Below are positions 22,348 through 32,090 of a stretch of 64,000 bases of DNA, in pieces. Numbering within the stretch: the stretch's first letter is position 1; every line of letters starts with the position of its first letter. A program made the position numbers and the translations under genes. The notes under the pieces are model-generated. The model searched no databases. It was not told where the DNA came from and saw only the letters and a program-made list of their open reading frames with translations. The stretch is from Haematobia irritans (lineage: Eukaryota; Arthropoda; Insecta; Diptera; Muscidae), in contig NC_134400.1 of assembly GCF_050003625.1 (NCBI RefSeq), positions 52,518,066 through 52,582,065 of the forward strand. The letters run 5' to 3'.

Positions 22348-23600
22348 CTTAGAATTGAAGAAGGAATAAAGGAAAAATAAAATTATTGTGAGTTTCTTTA
22401 TTGGTGCTTTTTTATTCGTTTAGAATTGAAAAATATTAATTATGTACTCATTTCTGCACGCCACTGTAGATTCATATTTGGATAAGTCCTGCGAACAACC
22501 GATCTCCCGTTTTGAATTTTTGGGCATATAGACACCGCAGTTTTTATTCGATTGTAAATCTGGAATTATGTTAGAACCATAAGAGATATGTGGAATTTGA
22601 TTTACATCGGTAGGTGTTTTCTATAATTCTTATATACACCGGTCTCCCGCCTTAACTTCTCGAGGCAATAGATGATGCACTGACCAAATTGCACGAAACT
22701 AGAACTAAAATTTCCCGTTTTTACATGTCATTTACTTATTCGACTAATCGGGATAAAATTCTATATAACTCCGATTTCAAATCCTATGAAAGGTATTATT
22801 TAACTGGATTTTTTACACTTAGACGAAATATTGAAAATTTCATTAAAATTCAAATAAATCTGACCCGTCTACTTGATGGAATATCTGACATCAAATCCAT
22901 ATAAAATTAAAACTTTTTTTCTATCAAGTACCAAATCGATGAAATAGTTCAAACTATCAATGCCAAACTTTATCAAATTTTGAACCATTTTCTTAATTTT
23001 TTTCAAAAATTAGCAAGGCGTTTTTTTTTCTGTGTGTACAGGAAACTTTATATATTGAGAGTCAAAAAAAAAAACTATGTTCTATACAATCTGAGCAAAT
23101 ACCACATAATCAAAATGAATCCTAACGATACTCATTTCAAATTCAATTTACCTAACATTGCCATCCATATAAACCGATCCCCAGATTTGACTTCCGGTTA
23201 AAATTTGGTGTGTGATGTCGATATATGCTTATCTAACTACCATGCATAAAGGTTTCATACGGATTCATTACCAAAAATTGCCCATATATTAATCGACCTC
23301 CAGATTTCACTTCTGGAGCCTTCTGAAGGGGCTAGCTTCATCCAATCCGGTTGCAATTTAGAAGATGATGCATTCCAAATTCCCCATATAAAGCGATCCC
23401 CAAACTTGACTTCTTGAGCCTGATGGAGGAAAAACTTTCATCCGATCCCATTAACATTTGATGTACGATCTCAATATATGCCTCCCACCTATCAAGCAAA
23501 AAATAGTCCATATTAATAATTACATAAAAACTTCTCTCTATCAAGACCGATCAAGAATTCAATCTTATATAGATATTCATTTTTTATCAAACATAAACCA
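22348..23600. repeat. Degenerate hairpin-family and MITE remains
   Basis: 22480-22690 and 23155-23560 have H/A-like unit debris (CCGATCTCCCGTTTTGAA, AACCGATCCCCAGATTTGAC, GACCTCCAGATTTCACTTCT, TCATCCGATCC). 22690-23040 ends in a GCGTTTTTTTTTCTGTGTG terminus like the G-type MITEs. No gene recognised in any frame. Confidence 0.45.
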
Positions 23601-23875
23601 CCTTACAATTTAGATGACAATATCGAGAAGGTTTAAGTTATTGCCAAAGAAAAAATACTTTTATCCGGAACGAAATTTTATACAAACGAAATTCCCTTTT
23701 CGTATAAATTATTTTCGTTTAGAGCAAATTAATCCGAATTTATGACAAGCGATACAACGATTGTCTCTAAAATTTTTACTTTACATTGAAAGAAATTTTT
23801 TTGTGTCAAAAGAAAACATTGCTTGTCTACAATTTCGTTCCTCAGAAAAGAAAACTCTTCTTTCAGTGTACTCTG
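23601..23875. mobile_element. I-type MITE-like fragment
   Basis: GAATTTATGACAAGCGATAC, AACGATTGTCTCTAA and a right end TCTTCTTTCAGTG followed by TA. Shares text with 17700-17880. Non-coding. Confidence 0.5.
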
Positions 23876-24669
23876 TAAAATCAACCTAAGAAATTCGATG
23901 TGGCCTTGGTAGAATTTTTTTATGTAATTAATGGTGATTCGGTTTGGCCGAACTTTCTTTTAACGTTTGCAGAAATCGAAAGATTATGATTAAAAATGTT
24001 ATCTTAATTTCTAAAATGCCAAAACGTTGACATTTTGGTTCTAATTGAAATCCCTAATTGCCATTTTCTCTAAACGTATTTATATGAGTCTGTTTTAGTG
24101 ACCTTTTCACAACGAGAAATTGTCATAAAGAGGTTTTGACATTTTCCAAATGTGACATTTCCCATTGCCACTGTAATTAACATAAAAATTAAATAGGCAC
24201 GCAGTTTTCTCTCATATAACCTTTGATATTAAATTTCTCTAGGAGAGGGTATTAATAATGGCATCATACTATGGATGTAACATTTCTTTCCAAATGTCCC
24301 GAAATTTCCCACCTCCAAGTTGGACTCTTATAATTTATTTTAAGGGATGCCACCAAGGGCATAATTAGTGAACGAGCACTAAGGGAGACCAATGTTTATA
24401 TTTTTTCAATAGATGTAAGTAAATCGGAATGTTTAGATTTCTCTTTATAATTATTATTCGAGCATTGTGGATGAAAAAGTTTTAGGAACTTGATGAATTG
24501 AGAAATTGAAAAGAAAATATTCGATACAAATCTATATACACCAAACTATACAAGTTTCCGACAGGGCGAAAGAGCTTTTCCATAGTCTTCCGTATAGATG
24601 TGGCTGGGGGATGTGACTTAATTTGGGTCATATAGTCTGACTGATATGTAAAGCAACAATCGATTTGAA
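23876..24669. other. No gene recognised
   Basis: AT-rich single-copy-looking DNA. Nothing in it resembles the repeats listed here, and no frame looks coding. Confidence 0.35.
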
Positions 24670-26277
24670 ACAAGTATATACGGCCGTAAGTTCGGCCAGG
24701 CCGAATCTTATGTACCCTCCACCATGGATTGCGTAGAAACTTCTACGTCATCCACAATCGAATTAATTGGGTTGTGGTATCTTAAAACTTCTTAACATCG
24801 TTTTCTAAATTGTGAGTTAGTCCATACGTGGTATATATTAGACAGAAAATTTATGTATAGTTAGGTCTACAAATAATTACGAATCGATATGGACTTTTTG
24901 CACAGTACGTAGAGAAATTTTGGGGTCGCTTATATGGGGGCTATATACAATTATGAACTTGATATGGACCAATTTTTGTGTGATTGGAAATCGATTTATC
25001 TGAGGGATATATATAACTATAGACCGATATGGACCTAGTTAGGCATGGTTGTTAACGACCATATACTATCACAATGTACCAAATTTCAACTCACTCGGAT
25101 GAGATTTCCTCCTCCAAGAGGCTCCAAAACCAAATCTCGGGATCGGTTTATATGGGGCTATATATGATTATGGACTGATATAGACCACTTTTGGCATGGT
25201 TGTTAAATATCATATACGATCACCACGTACCAAATTTCAAGCAGGATGAATGTTGCTTCTCCAAAAGGCACCGGAGGTCAAATCTGGGGATCGGTTTATA
25301 TGGGAGCTATATATAATTATGGGCTGATAGGAACCAATTCCTGCATGGTTGTTGGATACCATATACTAACATCACGTACCAAATTTCAACCGAATGGGAA
25401 AAATTTTGCTTTTCCAAGGGGCTCTGGAGGTCAAATCTGGGGATCGGTTTATATGGGGCCTATATATAATTATGGACCTATTTCGACCAATTTTTGCATG
25501 GGAGTTTGAGGCCATATATTAACACCACGTACCAAATTTCAACTGAATCAGATGAATTTTGGTCTTCCAAGAGGCTCCGGAGGTCAAATCTGGTGATCGG
25601 TTTATATGGGGGCTATATATAATTATGGACCGATGTGGACCAATTTTTGCATGGTTGGTAGAGACCATATATTAACACGATGTACCAAATTTCAGCCGGA
25701 TCGGATGAAATTTGCTTCTCTTAGAGGCCTCGCAAGCCAAATCGAAGGATCGGTTTATATGGGGGCTATATATAATTATGGACCGATGTGGACCAATTTT
25801 TGCATGGTTGTTAGAGACCATATAGAGATTTGCTTCTCTTAGAGGCCTCGCAAGCCAAATCGGGGTTATATGGGGGCTATATATAATTATGGACCGATGT
25901 GAATCGTATACTAACACCATGTACCAAATTTCAGCCGGATCGGATGAAATTTGCTTCTCTTAGATGCCTCGCAAGCCAAATTTGGGGGTCCGTTTATATG
26001 GGGGCTATACGTAAAAGTGGACCGATATGGCCCATTTGCAATACCATCCGACCTACATCAATAACAACTACTTGTGCCAAGTTTCAAGTCGATAGCTTAT
26101 TTCGTTCGGAAGTTAGCGTGATTTCAACAGACAGACGGACATGCTCAGATCGACTCAGAATTTCACCACGACCCAGAATATATATACTTTATGGGGTCTT
26201 AGAGCAATATTTCGATGTGTTATAAACGGAATGACAAAGTTAATATACCCCCCATCCTATGGTGGAGGGTATAAAAA
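24670..26277 (+). repeat. Family A repeat, near-complete copy
   Basis: 5' ACAAGTATATACGGCCGTAA with TTCGGCCAGGCCGAA hairpin, about seven units of the 153-bp repeat (some with deletions, for example near 25820-25900), the terminal GTAAAAGTGGACCGATATGG module, a short GACAGACGGAC tract, and 3' CCTATGGTGGAGGGTATAAAAA. Closely related to copies at 19729 and 37305 by shared unit variants (CTCCAAAAGGCACCGG). Confidence 0.85.
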
Positions 26278-26289
26278 GTTTCATTTGAA

Positions 26290-26642
26290 TTCTAAACACG
26301 GTTGCCACAGTTGGTAGAATTATACCAAAAACTCGTAGATTTTTTAATGTTTGGTAGAATTCTTGATATTTCGGTAGAGTTGATGCTTCGGTAGATGAAC
26401 ATAAATTTTCTATAGAAATACAGTTTTGACCAACTTTTCCATAAAACTTAAATATTGACAAATTTTTCCATAAAAATAAAACAATGGCAAAATTTTCTAT
26501 ATAATTAAATTTTGACAAAACTCTCTATAGAAATAAAATTTTGACAAAATTTTCTATAGAAATAAAATTTTGACAAAATTTTCTATAGAAATACAATTTT
26601 GACAAAATTTTCTTTAGAAATAAAATATTTTATTTTCATTTC
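26290..26642 (+). repeat. 29-bp minisatellite with a GGTTGCCAC end
   Basis: Begins CACGGTTGCCACAGTTGGTA, the same left boundary as at 3035-3060, then AGAATT-rich lead-in and about eight 29-bp units (ATAAAATTTTGACAAAATTT, TCTATAGAA). Other arrays finish with GGCTCGAGTGGCAACCATG, so GGTTGCCAC / GTGGCAACC may be the inverted termini of an element whose body is the array. Confidence 0.65.
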
Positions 26643-27045
26643 AGCTTAAAACCATGCATTGACTAAACTACAAGTGTACCTTAACCAACAGAGGATAATA
26701 ATGTTTGTCAAATTTAGGGCAAAGCCCTATAGACTGCAAGATGGTTGGATGGACGCACGTTTCGGAATTACCACATTCCTCATCAGCATCCTCTACTTGC
26801 AGCAATACTATCAACAAATTATCAGAATAAATTCAGGCAGTTCATTAAACCCAACAATGAACCACACTTGAACCTTCCGAAAAAAGGTTTTACATGATAG
26901 CCGGCTTATGCCGAAATAAATTCGTACAAACATATCTCTTTCCCTTGCCACCGTCAAATCATCGATTTGAGTGCAGTTGGCTGGGTTTATTGTTGGTTTT
27001 GTTATTTAATCAACAATGATTAAAGAACAAAACCAACAATAACAA
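26643..27045 (+). repeat. Family K repeat, copy 1
   Basis: About 400 bp (CAGCTTAAAACCATGCATTG, GGGCAAAGCCCTATAGACTG, GGAATTACCACATTCCTCAT, TGCCACCGTCAAATCATCG) repeated in inverted orientation at 35556-36050. The right side ends in CCAACAATAACAA where element J is inserted. A short plus-strand frame is interrupted in both copies. Identity unknown. Confidence 0.7.
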
Positions 27046-28369
27046 CCCGTGTAAAAATTGAGAGATCTAATCATGTCTAATAATATCGAATTATATATAA
27101 TTATATCTGCTCAGATATGGTTGTAGATACACTCTTAGAAAAATATGTTTTTCATATGTTCCGATATAAACAAAATGTGTTTCTTGCACAATTTTAAAAC
27201 ACAATATATGTAAGTGCAAACATGTAATGTTCCTAAACTAACACTAAATGTTTGGGACATCTGTGTTAATATGTTAGAATATATTATGTTTGGGGCATGA
27301 ATGTTTCATAAAAATCATATGTGTGAATGCGAATATATATAAATTTACAAATTTCGACTAAACATACATATGTTGTGATATTTTATTCAAAGCGACAGAG
27401 AGAGTATAGAGAAAGAAATAGAGGTGGAAACCGGGAGAGTTGACAAAAGATATCTACATAACACAGCGAAAGAATCAAAAAAGAACAATTTCTGTGAAAC
27501 CGCTTGTATGCTGTTTCGGAAAACTGTTTTATGATAAGGCCAAAAATTTGATATGCTTAAGTCTAAATATTATTTAATTTGAATAAAGAGAATGCACATT
27601 CGCAACCAAGAGAATAGACATTTGAAAAACAAACAGCATATGTTTTAGCCTTGAGAGCAGCATTTTATGTATGTGTGGACATGTGTTTTGTTTATCATTT
27701 TGGCATTACGGGCACAATTTTTTTCTTGGTTCGTTAAAAGAAATCAGGGGTCTTCATAAAAATAACGAAAGGGCACTATACTCTTTTTAGAGTTGGGACA
27801 GTAAAATGAAATAAGGAGAAAATGTTGAAAAATTACACAGTAAAATGTGTAAAAACAAAGTTTAGTTCCTCTTTATTAATAAGTAGTCCACGAGGAGTTG
27901 ACGGACACCTTCAAATATAAAAGCGGGCATTAAGTTCGAGTTTTGCAGCTAAAATAATTTAAAAAGTTTATTTTCTTTAAAATGAATTATTAAAGAAAAA
28001 TAAAAGACATTTTAGAGCGATGGTGTTAAATGCTAGTAAAAAACTGTTCACGCCTAAATAAATTTATGTTTATATTATAAAATTATTTATGTATGTTTAT
28101 ACTCGACTCCACGTTCTTCTTTTGTTAGAGTTTTTTAATTTCCTTCCAAATTTTAAATTTTGAATTCCTTCCAAAAACAGTTTTTTGTTACAAAATTGTT
28201 ATTTTTGCAATAAAAAAAATAATATTTTATCCAAAAATCAGTCAATTTCGTTTATATCAAGCACTGTTACTGGCTATAAATCTTTAATAACCCACATTTC
28301 GAAGTTTCATTATAAAAATTTAATTAATACTATATAAATATAAATGTGTAAATTAAAAAAAAAGTGTTC

Positions 28370-28441
28370 GGTCGGAGAAGGGATTGAACCCACGACCCTT
28401 TGCATGCAAGGCAGACATGCTAACCACTGCTCCACGTGGCA
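28370..28441 (-). ncRNA. tRNA-like module T1 of family C
   Basis: On the minus strand: box A TGGAGCAGTGG (28434-28424), then box B GGTTCAATCCC (28390-28380), starts 44 nt apart as in real tRNAs. Nine Ts follow at 28363-28355, a plausible pol III terminator. The anticodon region reads CTGCCTTGCATGC; the acceptor arms do not pair well. Likely a tRNA-derived promoter module, not a tRNA gene. Conserved at 6148-6222, 32565-32635, 56747-56818 and 63825-63895. Confidence 0.55.
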
Positions 28442-28553
28442 AACAAATGTATGTTTCTGTTAAATAATGTTATGTTTGCATGGGCTCGTGGGCGCTGCAA
28501 ACTATGCTATATAAATGTAACTTATAACGAGAATTATCTGCTGGTGACCATAA

Positions 28554-28625
28554 CAGCTACGTAGCCCAGTGGATAGTGTGTTGGCTTACAAACTGTATGG
28601 TCCTCGGTTCGATTCTCCGTGCAGG
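28554..28625 (+). ncRNA. tRNA-like module T2 of family C
   Basis: Box A TAGCCCAGTGG at 28562-28572 is a perfect match to the type 2 pol III consensus; box B GGTTCGATTCT is at 28606-28616, 44 nt downstream. The same 44-nt spacing is kept in the copies at 4921/4965 and 14655/14699. It reads away from T1, with about 120 bp between the two modules. Downstream is A-rich with only short T-runs, so termination is less obvious than for T1. Confidence 0.55.
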
Positions 28626-29475
28626 CGAAAGGTAAAATTTAAAAAATTTATAAAAGTGAATAATTTCTTCAACATTATTTGTATTACAGAAAAACGTGCC
28701 AAGAACTAAAATATTTCGTGGAAGTGAAAATTACGAGTATGTTAGGCAATGAGCACAATCGTCTTTGGGAAAAATTCTTCCAAGCATATAATATTTTTGG
28801 GCTCAAAATGCTTCCAAACATATAATATGTTCACATAAAACAAACATATTAATGTTTCGGCAGTATCCAATAATATATGTGCTTCCTGCAAAATATGTTT
28901 GGAACATATGTTAAAGAAGCGATTTTTTTGAGGGTGTATAAATAGATCTACGGAGATATGTTATGTATAGTGCTATATATGATTAGATCTGATTCAAGAT
29001 CTCATTATATATGTTGTTATATCTATTTATATCAGTCATATCTGGTAAGATCTAATTATATATCTTCATATATGACATCATATCTAATTATATATATATC
29101 GCGTTAAATCATGAACCAGCTGTGTAACACGGGTAAAAAAATATTTGAATATGTTTGTGTGTAAAAATAATGTGTTTTTTACGAGAATACTAACGTGATA
29201 TACTTGGTTACAAGCACGTATGTTTCGCACATCAAACAAGTGGTGAACATAACCAAACAATCTTTATATGTTGTGACAGTTTCAAGAAACCCTTTTAAAT
29301 ATCATTTTGAAGTGTCTTCATAAAATGCTTAACTTTCAGACACAACTGTCTTTTTGTTTTCAAAAATGTAACCCCATAACTATCACCATTAGCAACGCCT
29401 GTTGTTATTAAATTTGAAAAAAAAAAATATATCAAATATTTGATAATGCGAGTTTCATATTTTTATTTCATATAA

Positions 29476-29933
29476 AAATCTCATTTTTCGAGGAAGATAA
29501 AGGAGTATGAGAAGGTAAGTTTATTGTTTTGTTCCTATTTTTATATATTGAATATTTTCTCTGTTTTAGGAGGATGAATTTGTGGTAGTCCAGGAAAAGA
29601 TTAAAAGAAGACAGCGGAGCAATGTAAAGATTTGTGACCAGGCCATATCCGAAGTTGCGATAGAAGGAAGTATTATCCAATTTCAAGAAGAATACAAATT
29701 TGGAGATGATTTGGATTGTGAACCGGATACATTCCCGTGCAATTATTCATAGTATGGTATTTGGAGCTTCGCACAAACCATTCAATACAGCGCTGGTTTA
29801 AATTATTGGGTACGAGAAGCAAATTTTGGTAAGTATATGTATTATTTGCAAATATATCTTTAAATATGTTAGACTGATAATTCTTCTGTATATTTTATAT
29901 TTTTCAGAGTTTTCATACCGAGTAGTCAAATAA
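29476..29933 (+). pseudogene. Intron-bearing coding remnant inside element J
   Basis: Three exon blocks fit one frame: 29476-29514, 29570-29828, 29908-29933. Both introns are short and canonical: GTAAGT at 29515 to TTTTAG at 29569 (phase 0), GTAAGT at 29829 to TTTTCAG at 29907 (phase 1). The product reads EDEFVVVQEKIKRRQRSNVK, a lysine/arginine-rich start, then IEGSIIQFQEEYKFGDDLD, and after a single TAG at 29750-29752, SFAQTIQYSAGLNYWVREAN. An alternative frame in exon 3 (IKELRDSFKEMFAEINVLTP) also looks coding. AATAAA is present near 30155. No family recognised; probably the decayed gene of J. Confidence 0.45.
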
Positions 29934-30424
29934 AGGAATTGCGAGACTCATTTAAAGAAATGTTTGCAGAGATCAATGTACTAACGCCTTGGGAAATTTA
30001 AATGCCAGAACCCTTGGTGGCTATGTATATATATTTTGTTTTTGCTGTTGTTGTTTTTTTTTAATTCGTAGACTTTTATACCTAGACTTACATATAATGT
30101 ACATATGTTTGATCCAACTTATAATATTAAATACTCTTTTCATTATAAAACCATTAAATAAATCTTTTTTATTAATTACTGTAATTTCACTAATTTTGGA
30201 AATTTGTAGATAAAATTATATATAATTAGATATTTAACATCTAATTATATCAAATTAGATATAATTAGATGTGGGCCAAATTTGAGATTCTAAAGGAATT
30301 AGATCTGATCAGATATTACCATTTTTCGGATCTGTCCAGATCTGCCTACATATACTATCATATCTAATCAGATATGGCAGAAGATCTAATAATATCTGGC
30401 CAGATCCACCAATTTTTACACGGG

Positions 30425-31412
30425 AAAACAAAACGAAATAACATTTTGTGAAAATTTTCTATAGAAATAAAATTTTGTGAAAATTTTCTATTGAAATAAC
30501 ATTTTGTGAAAAGTTTCTATAGAAATAAAATATTGAGAAAATTTTCTATAGAAATAAAATTTTAACAAAGTCTTCTACAGAAATAAAGCTTTGACAAAAG
30601 TTTCTATAGAAATAAAATATTGTGAAAATTTTCTATAGAAATAAAATATTGTGAAAATTTTCTAGAGAAATAATTTTGTGAAAATTTTCTATAGAAATAA
30701 TTTTTTCTTGTAGTTGTTGTATGGTTGACCTTTTAGTATAATTACTTGTAGAGTTTGTAAGGCTTGAGGTCATGTTGTAATAAAAAACTAAGATTTTATT
30801 TTGTTTTATTACAACATGACCTTAAGCCTTACAAACTCTACAAAGAAGCAAAATTTTGTGAAAATTTTCTATAGAAATAAAATTTTGTGAAATTTTTCTA
30901 AAGAAACAAAATATTGACAAAATTTTCTATAGAAATAAAATTTTAACAAAATTTTCTACAGAAATAAAATTTTAACAAAATCTTCTATAGAAATAAAATG
31001 TTAATAAAATTTTCTATAGAAATAACATTTTTGACAAAATCTTCTATAGAAATAAAATGTTGAGAACATTTTTTACAGAAATAACATTTTGTGAAAATTT
31101 TCTATAGAAATAAAATATTGAGAAAATTTTCTGTAGAAATAAAATTTTGTGAAATTTTTCTAAAGAAATAAAATTTTGACAAAATTTTCTATAGAAATAA
31201 AATTTTAACAAAATTTTCTACAGAAATAAAATTTTAACAAAATCTTCTATAGAAATAAAATGTTAATAAAATTTTCTATAGAAATAAAAATTTTGACAAA
31301 ATCTTCTATAGAAATAAAATGTTGAGAAAATTTTTTACAGATATAAAATTTTGTGAAAATTTTCTATAGAAATAAAATTTTGACAAAATTTTCTATAGAA
31401 ATAACATTTTGA
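30425..31412. repeat. 29-bp minisatellite array, about 1 kb
   Basis: Roughly 30 units of ATAAAATTTTGACAAAATTT / TCTATAGAA, with a subset using TTTTGTGAAAATTTTC. Two internal blocks of the same variant order (30900-31080 and 31180-31340) show higher-order duplication. Interrupted once by a 40-bp-arm hairpin at 30746-30843. Confidence 0.85.
30746..30843. repeat. Hairpin with 40-bp arms inside the minisatellite
   Basis: Left arm 30746-30785 (TTGTAGAGTTTGTAAGGCTT..) and right arm 30804-30843 (..AAGCCTTACAAACTCTACAA) are inverted copies with one mismatch that would be a G-U pair in a plus-strand transcript. The loop is 18 nt. Not a repeat unit of the surrounding array. Could be a tiny foldback element or a small-RNA precursor; the length and near-perfect pairing favour a double-stranded substrate over a classical microRNA. 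Confidence 0.75.
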
Positions 31413-32090
31413 ATCGTTAAAACGTTTAAAATTTGACACATCTCCAATTCAAGGGATATATATATGCACCCAATCAATTTTCGCTAAAAGGAGGGATCAT
31501 AATATATATATAATATTTCAAATTCTGAAATAATAATGGAAGCATTTATCCAAAAAAAAAAAATTTTTTTTCGTACCAACCCCAAAAAATTTTACAAAAA
31601 TTCCAAATTAAGATATTTTTAAATTTAGTAGATTTTTGGTAACAGTTGCTCCAATTTTTGCAGATTATTTTTGGCACGAGTGGCAACAGTGATTGTAAAG
31701 CGTTTCATTTGGTTTGAAAATGATTTCATTGCGCTCAAAAATGGTTTTATTTGAAGTACAAATGCAATATGCAGATGATTTACTAACTGTTTTACATGTT
31801 CCACGTATAAAATGCTCCGCATCAGTTATTTAAAATTTTTGGATTGACCACATGCCTAGAAGTAAAAGCAAAACACGTTTTTCTAATATTTAAAATTTGG
31901 TTTACTCAGTTAAGTTTTAGAGGGCCGAGGATATTACAAGATTATTTATTACATCTGCTTAACAAGTAAAAATAATATATTTTTAGGTATTGAAGTCCAT
32001 AGACTCATCCCCCTCAAATTCGACACAAAGTTTTGCCTTGGCTTAATTTTTTTTTAACAAAAACTTCCATCAAAATGGAACAAATTTCTG
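31413..32090. other. No gene recognised
   Basis: AT-rich DNA with the GGCACGAGTGGCAACAGTG motif at 31672-31690, a variant of the boundary motif seen at the end of other minisatellite arrays. Nothing else identified. Confidence 0.4.

Larger units (their letters stand above)
27131..28939 (+). mobile_element. Family C element, compact complete copy
   Basis: About 1.8 kb from CACTCTTAGAAAAATATG to GAAGCGATTTTTTTGAGGGTG, next to TA on both sides. Termini are imperfect inverted repeats sharing CATATGTTCC about 25-35 bp in. Subterminal regions carry many ATATGTTTGG-type motifs. The core (28370-28625) holds two divergent tRNA-like modules listed separately. No transposase frame. This is the best reference copy in the window; others are at 5506, 14306, 32091, 51414, 56637 and 60447. 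Confidence 0.8.
27046..30424 (+). mobile_element. Element J with perfect 15-bp inverted ends
   Basis: Left CCCGTGTAAAAATTG at 27046-27060 and right CAATTTTTACACGGG at 30410-30424 are exact inverted repeats. Both subterminal zones (27060-27130, 28940-29100, 30225-30410) are dense in AGATCTAATTATAT / GATCTGATCAGATAT motifs. Comparison with the K copy at 35630, where AATAACAAAACAAAA is uninterrupted, shows the empty site and suggests a 2-bp AA duplication. A C element (27131-28939) is nested near the left end; an intron-bearing coding remnant lies at 29476-29933. An ACACGGG copy at 29128-29134 hints at a compound structure. Superfamily not recognised. Confidence 0.6.

Noticed and set aside
28370..28625. 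Functional tRNA genes in family C
   Set aside because: Internal boxes fit, but acceptor stems do not pair, anticodon arms are irregular and the sequences are repeated with the element; they are tRNA-like, not tRNA genes.
30425..31412. CRISPR array
   Set aside because: The regular 29-bp periodicity has no unique spacers: the entire unit repeats. It is a eukaryotic minisatellite.
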